A stretch of DNA of 64,000 bases from Terrabacter sp. 28 (GTDB lineage: Bacteria; Actinomycetota; Actinomycetes; Actinomycetales; Dermatophilaceae). The notes beneath the pieces were generated by a model. It was not told the DNA's origin and did no database searches. It worked only from the letters and a program-made list of their open reading frames with translations. Positions 34,749 to 43,403 of this stretch are shown piece by piece; the stretch's first letter is position 1; each line of letters starts with the position of its first letter. Position numbers and translations under genes: made by a program. The DNA is taken from assembly GCA_000955875.1 (NCBI GenBank), contig JYOE01000008.1, positions 1 through 64,000 on the forward strand, read 5' to 3'.

Positions 34749-35240
34749 GTGAAACCACTGACAAACAACGAGATTCGCGCTGCCCTCGTGAACTGTTCGC
34801 GCCGCGAGGCGAAACAGGCCAGCGTCCCCAACGATCTCGACGCGCTCCCCTGGGAGCAGCTGGACTACCTGGGCTGGGTCGACCGCAGCAACCCCCAGAG
34901 GGCGTATGCCGTCGTGCCCGTCGACGACGACGCCGTGGCGTTCGTGCTGCGCGCGTCAGGGCGGACGCGCACGGCGAGCGCGATGTGCGCCTGGTGCGAG
35001 GACGTCTTCGCCACTGCTGACGTGCGGCTGTGGGTTGCGAAGCGGGCCGGTGCGGCCGGGCGCGAGGGCAACAGCCTCGGGACGCTCGTGCACGCCGACT
35101 TCAGCTGCTCGCAGCACGTGCGCCGGCTGCCGAACGCGATGGAGGGTGGCCTCGACCCGACATCCCTCGTGGAGCGTCGGATTGACGAGCTGCGTTCGCG
35201 CTCAACGGCTTTCGCCCGACGGGTGCGCGACGGCTCATAG
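34749..35240 (+). CDS. FBP (FusB-like) treble-clef zinc finger protein
   Basis: The 163-residue protein has the FBP_C architecture: an N-terminal NCSRREAKQASVPNDLDALPWEQLDYLGWVDRSNPQRAYAVVP block and a four-ligand zinc site (CAWC and CSQH). The fold is shared with FusB, which binds elongation factor G and frees it from fusidic-acid-stalled ribosomes; the actinobacterial versions are largely uncharacterised. The start is GTG with AGGAA upstream; no ATG fits. It is convergent with the broken PBP gene five bases away. Confidence 0.87.
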   Translation: MKPLTNNEIRAALVNCSRREAKQASVPNDLDALPWEQLDYLGWVDRSNPQRAYAVVPVDDDAVAFVLRASGRTRTASAMCAWCEDVFATADVRLWVAKRAGAAGREGNSLGTLVHADFSCSQHVRRLPNAMEGGLDPTSLVERRIDELRSRSTAFARRVRDGS

Positions 35241-35244
35241 GCCT

Positions 35245-37122
35245 TCAGGGCATCGGCTCGACGGGCTCGCCCGACAGCACGCCGTCCATGATCCGGCGCC
35301 AGATCGGCGCCGCGTAGCAGGCGCCGGTCATGGACGTGCACGACTTCCCCGCCATCGACACGTCGAACATGCGCCGGGTCGGGTTCACCGGGTTGCCCAC
35401 CCACACCGCGGTGGCGAGCTGGGGGGTCTAGCCGACGAACCACGACTGGGCGTTGCCGTCGGACGTGCCGGTCTTGCCGGCGGATGGCCGTCCAGGCAGC
35501 TGGTTGAGGGTGCCCGACCCGTGGGTCATGTTGTACTCCAGGTACTGCGTCGCCTGGTCGACGGCGCGCGGGTCGGCCACCCGCCGACAGTCCGGGGGTG
35601 GAGCCCAGAGGGTGCGCCCGCCCTGGACGACGCTCGTCACCGGGTGCACGTCGCACAGGGTGCCGTGGTCGGCGAGCCCTGCGTAGGCCTCGGCCATGGT
35701 CTGCGGCGACACCGCCTGCGCGCCGAGCACCACCTGCGGCGGGTAGGTGCCGAGGGGCTGCCCGTCGCCGCCGTGGATGCCGAACGCCGTCATCGTCGAG
35801 TGGATCGCGCAGACCCCGATGCGGCTCGCGAGGGCGACGAAGGCGGTGTTGGTCGACTGCGCCGTCGCCTGCCGCAGCGACATCGAGCCACCCTTCCACG
35901 GCTCGTCGTTGTAGACCGACCACGTGCCGCCGACGCCGCACGGCGGGGGAAACTGCTTGGCACTGAAGGTCGCCGGGCGGTGATTGTCGGCCGCCGGCGC
36001 GTCGATGGAGGCATGGGTGCCGAGTCCCTGCTTCATCGCGGTGACGAGCGCGAAGGCCTTGGCCGTCGACCCGAACTGGAAGCCGCCCGAGCCGCCGTAG
36101 CGTCGGTCCACGGCGTAGTCCACCTCCGTCGCGCCGGGACCCGAGCCGTATGCCGTGTCCTGGCCGAGGCCCAGCACCGCGCCGGTGCCGGGCTCGGTGA
36201 CGAAGGCGGCTGCGGCGACCCCGAGGCTGTTGCGCTCGGGCGCGACCTGGCGCAGCGACGCGTCGTGGAGGTCACGCGAGAGCGGGCGTGCCACGGCAGC
36301 GGCATACTGCCTCGGTGTCAGCTCGTCGAGCGCCCTCATCCGCGCCAGCACGACGTCGCGGCGGGCCTGCGCCGCCTGGAGGTGGTGGGCGGGGTCGGTG
36401 GTGCTCGGGCTCTGCACGAGTCCGGCCAGGGTGGCCGCCTCGGTGAGGGTCAGCGCGCTCGCGTGCACGTCGAAGTAGTGGCGCGCCGCCGCCTCGACGC
36501 CGTACGCGCCGTCGCCGTAGTAGGCGAGGTCGAGGTAGCCCTGGAGGATCTCGTCCTTGCTCCACGATCGCTCGAGGGCGACGGCGTAACGCAGGTCTTC
36601 GAGCTTGCGAGGGATCGTCTTTGCGATGGCCGCGCGCGCCGCCGCGGTCTGGCCATCGCGCAGCGCCTGCGCCTGGAGCGACAGCTTGACGAACTGCTGG
36701 GTCAGTGTCGACGCGCCTTCCGACGCCTGTCCGGTGCGCAGGTCCTCGAGGACGGCTCGCGCGAGGCCCTGTGGGTCGATGGCGCCGTGGTCGTAGAAGC
36801 GGCTGTCCTCGATCGCGACCTGCGCGGTGCGCATGACGGGCGCCACCTCGGAGAGGGGCACGACGACGCGGTCCTCGTCCTGGGGAGTCGCGATGACCGA
36901 CCCGTCGGCTGCGAGGATGCGTGAACCCTGCGCCGGCTGCACCATCGTGAAGGTGCTCGGCAGGGCCAGAAAAGCGTCGCTGCCGGCATTCGTCAGCCCG
37001 CCGAGGGCCGCGACCGCGGGCGTCCAGAGGCCTGCGGCCAGCAGCCCGACCGCCACGGCGGCGGCGACGAAGGCGCTCAGGGTGCGCCCTGCCCGCCCGA
37101 GGTCACCTCGCCGTCTGGTCAC
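35245..37122 (-). pseudogene. Class A penicillin-binding protein interrupted by an in-frame amber codon
   Basis: The gene encodes a bifunctional peptidoglycan synthase: one membrane helix (14-38), a GT51 transglycosylase with catalytic Glu105 (EDSRFYDHG) and STLTQQFVK, and a transpeptidase with Ser352 (GSTAK), STN 423-425 and KTG 550-552. A TAG codon at 35428-35430 follows NAQSWFVG, exactly where the family has Tyr (GYTPQLATAVWVG). The frame then continues perfectly for 60 codons to a natural stop at 35245. One base change (TAC to TAG) explains it, whether mutation or sequencing error. Truncation would remove the last transpeptidase strands and C-terminal helices. The start is GTG at 37122. 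Confidence 0.85.
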
Positions 37123-37250
37123 GCACGACGATAGGCGCCCGGTGCCGACGGTGCGCTCCACGCCGGCTGGGAGGCGGCTGCGACCGGGCGGCCGACGGGC
37201 GCGCCCGTTTGGACGACGGCACCCGACTGTTGCTACGGTTGCGACGCCTC

Positions 37251-37324
37251 GCAGGCGTAGTTCAGTAGCAGAACAGCCCTCTTCCAGAGGGAAGACGTAC
37301 GTGCAATTCGTGCCGCCTGCTCCA
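37251..37324 (+). tRNA. Atypical tRNA-Gly(UCC)
   Basis: The 74-nt cloverleaf has a perfect GCAGGCG/CGCCTGC acceptor stem, discriminator T and encoded CCA. Anticodon TCC sits in loop CTTCCAG. Unlike the tRNA-Gly at 30566, the D loop reads AGTAGCA (G18 replaced by A) and the T loop TGCAATT (position 55 is G). Pair 27-43 is a G-A mismatch and the T stem holds a G-U pair. The gene has its own terminator. See findings for a possible non-ribosomal role. Confidence 0.8.
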
Positions 37325-37328
37325 ACGC

Positions 37329-37358
37329 GAAGGGCCCGGTCCGGCGACCGGGCCCTTC
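37329..37358 (+). terminator. Terminator after tRNA-Gly(UCC)
   Basis: Perfect 13-bp arms GAAGGGCCCGGTC and GACCGGGCCCTTC enclose CGGC, five bases after the tRNA. Confidence 0.85.
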
Positions 37359-37380
37359 TGCTGTCCCGGCGCTGCGCCAG

Positions 37381-37416
37381 CCGGACGAGCATCCGGACGA
37401 GCAGCCGGACGAGCGT
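37381..37416. repeat. Three tandem 12-bp units
   Basis: CCGGACGAGC plus two variable bases is repeated three times between the tRNA terminator and the acyl-CoA dehydrogenase promoter. No function is evident. Confidence 0.7.
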
Positions 37417-37451
37417 GGCGCAACCGTGACCTGACCCCCTTGCCATTCGTT

Positions 37452-37487
37452 ACCGGTCAGTAGCATCATGGATGTGACCGGCCAGTA
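37452..37487 (+). promoter_or_regulatory. Direct-repeat operator of the acyl-CoA dehydrogenase gene
   Basis: ACCGGTCAGTA (37452-37462) and ACCGGCCAGTA (37477-37487) are direct repeats differing at one base, 25 bases apart, ending 57 bases before the start codon. The spacing suits two regulator dimers on nearly the same helix face. Similar elements precede fatty-acid oxidation genes in actinobacteria, where TetR-type regulators bind them. Confidence 0.5.
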
Positions 37488-37544
37488 ACTTGGCGCGCCC
37501 GCCGACGCGGACGCACGACGAGCGACAGAACGTGGAGGGTCCCG

Positions 37545-39407
37545 ATGGGCCACTACAAGAGCAATGTGCGCGACCTCGAGTTCAACCTCTTCGAGGTGTT
37601 CAACCGTCAGGACGTGCTCGGGCAGGGCATCTACGCCGACGTCGACGTCGACGCGGCGAAGGACATCCTCCGTGAGGTCTCGCGCCTGGCCGAGAACGAG
37701 CTGGCCGACAGCCTGCTCGACAGCGACCGCAACCCGCCGGTCTACGACCCCGCCACCCAGACCGTGACGATGCCCGACTCGTTCAAGAAGTCGTTCAAGG
37801 CGTACGTCGACGGCGACTGGGGCAACCTCGACGTCCCGGCCGAGCTCGGCGGCATGGTCGTTCCCGCCTCGCTGCGCTGGTCCGTCGCCGAGATGGTGTG
37901 CGGCGCCAACCCGGCCATCCACATGTTCACGGCGAGCTACTCCTTCGCCAACCTGCTGTGGCACCTCGGCACCGACGACCAGAAGAAGCTCGCCAAGCAC
38001 GTCGTCGACAAGGCCTGGCACACCACGATGGTGCTCACCGAGCCCGAGGCCGGCTCCGACGTCGGCGCCGGCCGCACCAAGGCCGTGCAGCAGCCCGACG
38101 GCACGTGGCACATCACCGGCGTCAAGCGCTTCATCACCTCGGCCGAGTCCGACATGGTCGACAACGTCGTCCACTTCGTGCTCGCCCGGCCCGAGGGCGC
38201 CGGCCCCGGCACCAAGGGCCTCAGCCTCTTCATCGTGCCGAAGTACCACGTCGACCTCGAGACGGGTGAGCTCGGCGAGCGCAACGGCGCCCACGTCACC
38301 AACGTCGAGCACAAGATGGGCCTCAAGGTCAGCACGACGTGCGAGGTCACCTTCGGCGAGCACGAGCCGGCCGTCGGCACCCTCCTCGGCGACGTCCACG
38401 ACGGCATCGCGCAGATGTTCAAGGTCATCGAGAACGCGCGGATGTTCGTGGGCACCAAGGCGATCGCCACGCTCTCCACCGGCTACCTCAACGCGCTCGA
38501 GTACGCCAAGGAGCGCGTCCAGGGCGCCGACCTGACGCAGATGACCGACAAGTCGGCCCCGCGCGTCACCATCACCCACCACCCCGACGTGCGCCGCTCG
38601 CTCATGCTGCAGAAGGCGTACGCCGAGGGCCTGCGCGCGCTGGTCGTCTACACCGCGAGCCAGCAGGACACCGTCAACCAGGCCCAGGCGGGCAACCCGG
38701 CCGCGCCGCTCGAGAAGGGCTCCGACGCCGAGCTCGCCAACAAGATCAGCGACCTCATGCTGCCGATCGTCAAGGGCCTCGGCTCCGAGCGAGCCTGGGT
38801 GCTGCTCGGCACCGAGTCGCTCCAGACCTACGGCGGCTCGGGCTTCCTGCAGGACTACCCGATCGAGCAGTACGTCCGCGACGCCAAGATCGACACCCTC
38901 TACGAGGGCACCACGGCCATCCAGGGCCTCGACTTCTTCTTCCGCAAGATCGTCCGCGACAAGGGCCAGGCCCTGCAGCACATCGCCGGTCAGATCCAGG
39001 AGTTCGCCAAGGACCTCGGCGGCTCGCTCGACACCGAGCGTGAGCTGCTCGGCAAGGCCCTCGAGGACATCCAGGGCATCGTCGGCACGATGATCACGAC
39101 GCTCATGCAGAGCGACCCGCGCATGGGCGGCGAGGTGGCCAACCTCTACAAGGTCGGCCAGAACACCACGCGCCTGCTGCTCTCGGCCGGTGACCTCGTC
39201 GTCGGCTGGCTGCTGCTGCGCCAGGCCGAGGTCGCGCAGGCAGCCCTCGACGGCGGCGCCTCCGGCAAGGACGCCGACTTCTACCGCGGCAAGGTGGCGG
39301 CGGCCTCGTTCTACGCCAAGAACGTGCTGCCCAAGATCGCGGCCGAGCGCGCCATGGCCGAGGCGACCGACAACGACCTCATGGACGTCCCCGAGTCCGC
39401 CTTCTGA
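37545..39407 (+). CDS. Large acyl-CoA dehydrogenase (FadE5-like, with C-terminal extension)
   Basis: The 620-residue flavoenzyme belongs to the long ACAD subfamily with an extra C-terminal domain. It shows [10 protein letters not shown] and [15 protein letters not shown] for FAD and substrate, the [43 protein letters not shown] segment, and a C-terminal helical domain after about 470. It would start beta-oxidation of long acyl-CoAs and pass electrons via ETF, consistent with the EtfD-like gene at 6674. GGAGGG precedes the ATG. The stop lies inside one copy of a 29-bp inverted repeat. Confidence 0.92.
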   Translation: MGHYKSNVRDLEFNLFEVFNRQDVLGQGIYADVDVDAAKDILREVSRLAENELADSLLDSDRNPPVYDPATQTVTMPDSFKKSFKAYVDGDWGNLDVPAELGGMVVPASLRWSVAEMVCGANPAIHMFTASYSFANLLWHLGTDDQKKLAKHVVDKAWHTTMVLTEPEAGSDVGAGRTKAVQQPDGTWHITGVKRFITSAESDMVDNVVHFVLARPEGAGPGTKGLSLFIVPKYHVDLETGELGERNGAHVTNVEHKMGLKVSTTCEVTFGEHEPAVGTLLGDVHDGIAQMFKVIENARMFVGTKAIATLSTGYLNALEYAKERVQGADLTQMTDKSAPRVTITHHPDVRRSLMLQKAYAEGLRALVVYTASQQDTVNQAQAGNPAAPLEKGSDAELANKISDLMLPIVKGLGSERAWVLLGTESLQTYGGSGFLQDYPIEQYVRDAKIDTLYEGTTAIQGLDFFFRKIVRDKGQALQHIAGQIQEFAKDLGGSLDTERELLGKALEDIQGIVGTMITTLMQSDPRMGGEVANLYKVGQNTTRLLLSAGDLVVGWLLLRQAEVAQAALDGGASGKDADFYRGKVAAASFYAKNVLPKIAAERAMAEATDNDLMDVPESAF

Positions 39408-39432
39408 CCCGATCGAGAGAACGCTCCGTCAC
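39404..39432 (+). repeat. Left copy of a 29-bp inverted repeat around the GNAT gene
   Basis: These 29 bases are the exact reverse complement of 40623-40651. The copy includes the stop codon of the acyl-CoA dehydrogenase gene. Core: ATCGAGAGAACGCTCCGTC. Confidence 0.85.
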
Positions 39433-39449
39433 CCCGGTGACCGGTCGGG

Positions 39450-39489
39450 AGAACAGTTCGTCCCACGTGTGGGTGGGACGAACTGTTCT
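39450..39489. terminator. Terminator between the ACAD and GNAT genes
   Basis: AGAACAGTTCGTCCCA pairs perfectly with TGGGACGAACTGTTCT around an eight-base loop. It lies between convergent genes and ends in a T-rich tail on the plus strand. Confidence 0.8.
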
Positions 39490-39509
39490 TTCGATTCAGG
39501 GGGTGGGTG

Positions 39510-40514
39510 TCAGAGCCTGCGCTGGTAGGCGGGGCACAGCTCGACGATGCGGAAGCCGAGGTCCTCGTTGATCGAGACCATCCACGCATTCGTGTCGTCG
39601 TTCCCGGTCACCACCCGCTGACGCTCCGGGTGGTCGTCCTGAAGGCGCCGCAGGTTCTCGACCTTGACCGCCATGCCGAGCCGCCGACCACGGTGGGCCT
39701 TGTGCACCAAGGTCCCCCACTGCCACGCGACCGACGGCGCACCTGACGGCAGCATGAGGTCGGTGTAGGCCACGACGTCGCCAGTGGCCTCGTGGACCGC
39801 GACCGTCGTCAGGCGCACCCTGCCCTGCCGACGGAACAGCGCGAGGTACTCCTCGTACCGTTCGGGCGTGAGGGTCTCCTCCTCGAAGTCGATGTCACCG
39901 GTGGGGGCGTCGACGGCGAGCTGGTTCATGACGGCGCACAGCGACGGCTGGAGCTCGGGGGGCACACCGCCGACGTGGGTCTCGAGGCGGTACTCCCCCT
40001 CCCACCGGGCCCGTGCGTGCTCGGCCTGCCTGCCGAGCACGTCCTCCGCGACGGGCAGCTGCAGGTGCCGGATGATCTCGGTGTTGCTCAGACGGAAGCC
40101 GTGCCTCTCGGCGAACCGGCGGTACGGGTGGTCCTCCGACTCGGGCGGCACCATGAGGTCGGTCACCAGTGTCGACCGTCCCTCCTCGCCGGCCCGATGG
40201 ACGATGCGCTCGACGAGTGCCGAGCCCGCGGCCCGCCGACGGTGGGCCGGGTGGACCTGCACGTCGTGCCAGACCATCGAGGTGTTGTCGCTCATCGGCA
40301 GCCAGATCGTGGCGACCCCGACCAGCTCGTCACCGTCCCAGGCTCCCCACATCTCCATGGGCTCAGCCTCGTCGACGTGCCGCCACTCGACGAGTGTCTC
40401 TGCGAGAGAGGGCGGCTCGTGCCAGGGGCGTTCGTGGTCCTTGCTCGCGACGATGACCTCGTACGCCCTGGCGCACACCTCGTCGTCGTGCACGTCGATG
40501 AGCCTCGTCTCCAT
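39510..40514 (-). CDS. Double-domain GNAT acetyltransferase
   Basis: The 334-residue protein holds two GNAT folds. The first carries VHPAHRRRAAGSALVERIVHRAGEEG (about 85-115) and the second HKAHRGRRLGMAVKVENLRRLQ, with a terminal NAWMVSINEDLGF motif. Such pairs resemble mycothiol synthase-like and Eis-like proteins, but the substrate cannot be told. The start METRLIDVHDDEV is chosen over an ATG seven codons upstream from domain extent. The gene and its flanks are enclosed by inverted 29-bp repeats. Confidence 0.82.
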   Translation of the reverse strand: METRLIDVHDDEVCARAYEVIVASKDHERPWHEPPSLAETLVEWRHVDEAEPMEMWGAWDGDELVGVATIWLPMSDNTSMVWHDVQVHPAHRRRAAGSALVERIVHRAGEEGRSTLVTDLMVPPESEDHPYRRFAERHGFRLSNTEIIRHLQLPVAEDVLGRQAEHARARWEGEYRLETHVGGVPPELQPSLCAVMNQLAVDAPTGDIDFEEETLTPERYEEYLALFRRQGRVRLTTVAVHEATGDVVAYTDLMLPSGAPSVAWQWGTLVHKAHRGRRLGMAVKVENLRRLQDDHPERQRVVTGNDDTNAWMVSINEDLGFRIVELCPAYQRRL

Positions 40515-40592
40515 GCACCGACCGTAGGGGCGCACGTCCGAGCCGTGCCATCGAGTTTCCGGGCACCCCGAGGACGTATGCCGTGTCGCCGC

Positions 40593-40615
40593 GACGGAGC
40601 GTTCTCTCGATCGGG
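40593..40615 (-). repeat. Extra 23-bp copy of the inverted-repeat element
   Basis: This copy matches the core of 40623-40651 in the same direction, 30 bases away. Confidence 0.8.
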
Positions 40616-40622
40616 CGTGCTC

Positions 40623-40651
40623 GTGACGGAGCGTTCTCTCGATCGGGTCAG
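40623..40651 (-). repeat. Right copy of the 29-bp inverted repeat
   Basis: It is the exact reverse complement of 39404-39432 and includes the stop codon of the acyltransferase gene. Confidence 0.85.
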
Positions 40652-42021
40652 GGGCGGCGCGGGCGGGTGGCGCGGAGCAGGAGGAGTCCGAGGGCGAGCA
40701 CCCCGAAGCCGACCGCCGGCACCACGTCGCCGAGGAGGAAGAAGACCGGGCGGTTGCCCAGCACGTCGACGCCGACGATCGAGACGATGAGGATGCCGAA
40801 GAAGAGCACCCCGGCGGAGACGGCTGCGACGGGGTCGACCCATCGGCGCCGCTCCGCGGAGACCGCCTCGGCCTGCCGCGCGCCCCGGTCGAAGCGCACG
40901 AAGACCGCGACGAGGCCGGTCGTGACGACCGCCAGAACGGCGAAGAGGACCGGACGCGTGAGCCACCAGGACCACGACCCGATCGCGGGCTGCTCGAGCC
41001 CCAGACCGCGCAGCCCGAGCAGCACCGTCATGAGCGCCGTGAGGTGCCAGAGGAACGCTGTCATCGCGAACGGCGCGACGGCGACGACGACACGCCACAC
41101 CCGCGGCCTGGCGAGCACGCGCGCCATGACCGGGCGCAGCACGACGGCGAGGCCGCAGATGCCGATGCCCTGAGCCAGCAGCGCGGCCGTCGGCGGAGCC
41201 ATGTTGGACACCGTCTCGCCGGGGAGCCCCACCATCGACACCGGGTAGGGACCGAAGGAGACCGCGAGGGCCATCGCGCCGTAGCCGACCACCGCCATCA
41301 GCCAGCCACGAGAACTGGTGAGCAGCCCGTCACGCCAGGCGAACCCGAGCTGGTGCAGCGCCAGCCACACGAGGGCGAAGTTCAGGTTGCCGACCAGTCC
41401 CGGGCCGCCCCCGAACCGCACCACGTCGACGATCACGGCGAGCACGACGAGCACCCCGACCACCCGCAGCCCGAACCGCTCGTGCAGGTGGCGCATGAGC
41501 GGCGCGAACGCGCAGGCGCCGAGGTAGATGCCGACGAACCACAGCAGCTGGGGCACCATGACGAGGGCGTCGCGGGCGAGACGGCCGGCGTCACCCTCTC
41601 GCGCGGTCAGCCCGCTGAGGTGCGCCACGACGCCGAGCGCCACCCAGGCCACCAGGAAGGCGAGGGTGGGCCGCAGGAGGCGGCGGGCCCTCGCCCGGAA
41701 GAAGACGGCATACCGGCCGGGTCCGTTCGGGTGGCGGCGTTCCAGAGAGGCCAGCGTGTGGGCGTGGGCGACCCCGCCGACGAGGAAGAAGAGCGGCATC
41801 ACCTGGAGCAGCCAGGTGAGCGGCTGCAGGGCCGGCACGACCGCGAGGGCGTTGGTGATGTGGCCGTCGGGCGTGATGGCGACCATGAGCCAGTGGCCGA
41901 GCACGACGACGAGCAGCGAGCCGACGCGCAGGGTGTCGACCCAGCGGTCGCGGTCGGCGGGGGTCGCGGCGTCGATCGAGGACGCCGTGCGGCGTGCCGC
42001 TCGGGGACGGGTCTGGCTCAC
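40648..42021 (-). CDS. Membrane acyltransferase (acyltransferase 3 family)
   Basis: The 457-residue protein has ten or more membrane helices and the family N-terminus WVDTLRVGSLLVVVLGHWLMVAI, where the His is thought to be catalytic. MPLFFLVGGVAHAHTL follows. Members transfer acyl groups to envelope sugars, lipids or peptidoglycan. Arg-rich cytoplasmic loops (ARARRLLRP) fit the positive-inside rule. The acceptor is unknown, and no glycosyltransferase lies nearby. Confidence 0.87.
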   Translation of the reverse strand: MSQTRPRAARRTASSIDAATPADRDRWVDTLRVGSLLVVVLGHWLMVAITPDGHITNALAVVPALQPLTWLLQVMPLFFLVGGVAHAHTLASLERRHPNGPGRYAVFFRARARRLLRPTLAFLVAWVALGVVAHLSGLTAREGDAGRLARDALVMVPQLLWFVGIYLGACAFAPLMRHLHERFGLRVVGVLVVLAVIVDVVRFGGGPGLVGNLNFALVWLALHQLGFAWRDGLLTSSRGWLMAVVGYGAMALAVSFGPYPVSMVGLPGETVSNMAPPTAALLAQGIGICGLAVVLRPVMARVLARPRVWRVVVAVAPFAMTAFLWHLTALMTVLLGLRGLGLEQPAIGSWSWWLTRPVLFAVLAVVTTGLVAVFVRFDRGARQAEAVSAERRRWVDPVAAVSAGVLFFGILIVSIVGVDVLGNRPVFFLLGDVVPAVGFGVLALGLLLLRATRPRRP

Positions 42022-42040
42022 GTCTCATCGAAGCACGAAC

Positions 42041-42078
42041 GGCGGCCCGAGCAGGTGAGTTCTCCTGCTCAGGCCGCC
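42041..42078 (-). terminator. Terminator after the DUF6458-like gene
   Basis: Fifteen-base arms (42041-42055 with 42064-42078) pair with one mismatch, 25 bases after the stop of the small membrane protein gene. Confidence 0.7.
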
Positions 42079-42103
42079 GTCGGGAAGGCTGGGTGGTGAG
42101 GGG

Positions 42104-42397
42104 TCAGATCGTCCCGTCGCGACGCTCGGTGCGCCGCTCGACGACCTCGTCACCGTCGACGCGGCGCTCGACCACGTCGGGCGCGCCTCGACGCTCCGTG
42201 ACGACGGTGTGCTGGGTGCGGGCGCGCTGGGCGTTCATGACGAGCGCGAGGATGACCGCGAGCGCACCGGCGACCATGAGGATGATCCCGATGGTGTTGC
42301 CCGTGCCGCTGCTCATGTTGAGCACGCTCGAGTCGACGGTCGTGAAGTAGAAGATCGCACCGATCACGAGCAGCACGATCCCGAGTCCGATACCCAT
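42104..42397 (-). CDS. Small two-helix membrane protein (DUF6458-like)
   Basis: The 97-residue protein has two hydrophobic helices (MGIGLGIVLLVIGAIFYFTTV and TIGIILMVAGALAVILALVM) and a charged cytoplasmic tail with repeated Val-Glu-Arg-Arg units. The arrangement matches an actinobacterial family that I recall as DUF6458, of unknown function. AAGGAGA precedes the ATG. The tail repeats could bind nucleic acid or acidic lipids, but that is speculation. Confidence 0.82.
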   Translation of the reverse strand: MGIGLGIVLLVIGAIFYFTTVDSSVLNMSSGTGNTIGIILMVAGALAVILALVMNAQRARTQHTVVTERRGAPDVVERRVDGDEVVERRTERRDGTI

Positions 42398-42465
42398 GAG
42401 GTCTCCTTGGTCTGGGGCACGCCACAGCGCGTGCCTGGCCAGCACATACCCGGCGAGGGCGGTCG

Positions 42466-43344
42466 TCAGGCGGTGCGACGCCGCCCGAACGCCAGCGTGA
42501 CCGCCGAGACCACGAGCATCACGACCCCGACGCCGACGGCGATCGCGATCTCGTAGTAGAGGTTGCGGGCCGCCAGCCCGTAGGCGGCGTCGGCGACGGT
42601 GCGGGCGACGGCGGGGTCGACGCGTCGCAGCAGCGGCTCGCGCGCGACCATGACGACGAGCGCCAGCGCGAGCGACGTCACGATCCACCCGAGCGCCACG
42701 AGCGTCGTCGCCGTACGCCACCGGCGGGCGAGGAAGATCGCGAGCAGCCCCAGCGCGGCGACGACGACCGGGGCCCACGGACCCCACGCGTCGGCGACCC
42801 GGTACGCCTGCTGCGCCTTCTGCAGGTCGCTCGCCCTGGCGAGCGGGATCGTCACCACCGGGGCGAACGAGCTCGCCCCCTTGACGCCGGCCTGCTCCAG
42901 GGTCGACGTAAGGGCCGGGACGGGGATGGTGAGGCGGACCGCGACCCGACCCTGAGAGTCCAGCTCGGTGTCGCCGCGGCCCGTCATCACCGCGATGAAC
43001 TGGGTGTGCACCGCGCGGATGCCGGTGGCCCACGCGGACGCGACCTGTGGGCTGGCGACGATCGTCGCGGCCTCGGTGCGGATCGGCGCCTCGAGCGTCT
43101 TCTCGACCGCGGGGGCGAGCTGCACGGCGCCGAGCACGCCGTCGACGATGCCGTCGGTGAGGGCCTCCTGGACCTGCGGCTTGCTCACGACGGGACGCAG
43201 CTCGTCGACGAAGACGTCGGTGCGCGTGAGCATGACCGACGCCCAGAAGCCCACCAGCGCGACGGGCAGGAGCACCACGGCGAGCAGGCCGCAGAGGCCG
43301 GAGAGGAAGGAGGGTCCGGTGCTGCCGGATCGCTGTCGTGCCAC
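42466..43344 (-). CDS. Membrane protein with large extracytoplasmic domain, unknown function
   Basis: The 292-residue protein has one N-terminal helix (SGLCGLLAVVLLPVALVGFWASVML), an exported domain of about 130 residues, then three helices in the last 100 residues. The exported part includes VFVDELRPVVSKPQVQEALTDGIVDGVL and VRLTIPVPALTSTLEQAGV, a pattern recurring in actinobacterial integral membrane proteins of unknown function. The start is GTG (VARQRSGSTG). It stands between two terminators, so it is probably monocistronic. Confidence 0.78.
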   Translation of the reverse strand: MARQRSGSTGPSFLSGLCGLLAVVLLPVALVGFWASVMLTRTDVFVDELRPVVSKPQVQEALTDGIVDGVLGAVQLAPAVEKTLEAPIRTEAATIVASPQVASAWATGIRAVHTQFIAVMTGRGDTELDSQGRVAVRLTIPVPALTSTLEQAGVKGASSFAPVVTIPLARASDLQKAQQAYRVADAWGPWAPVVVAALGLLAIFLARRWRTATTLVALGWIVTSLALALVVMVAREPLLRRVDPAVARTVADAAYGLAARNLYYEIAIAVGVGVVMLVVSAVTLAFGRRRTA

Positions 43345-43367
43345 GCCTGCCACCTGTCCGATCGTCG

Positions 43368-43390
43368 GCGTCCGGGAGGCTCCCGGACGC
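43368..43390 (-). terminator. Terminator after the thioredoxin-NHL gene
   Basis: GCGTCCGGGA pairs with TCCCGGACGC around GGC, 14 bases after the stop codon at 43404. Confidence 0.75.
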
Positions 43391-43403
43391 GCTGCAGACC
43401 TCG

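Noticed and set aside
34906..36924. A 672-codon plus-strand frame across the FBP and PBP genes
   Set aside because: It leaves the FBP frame by a shift and then runs antisense to PBP motifs; it is not a real gene.
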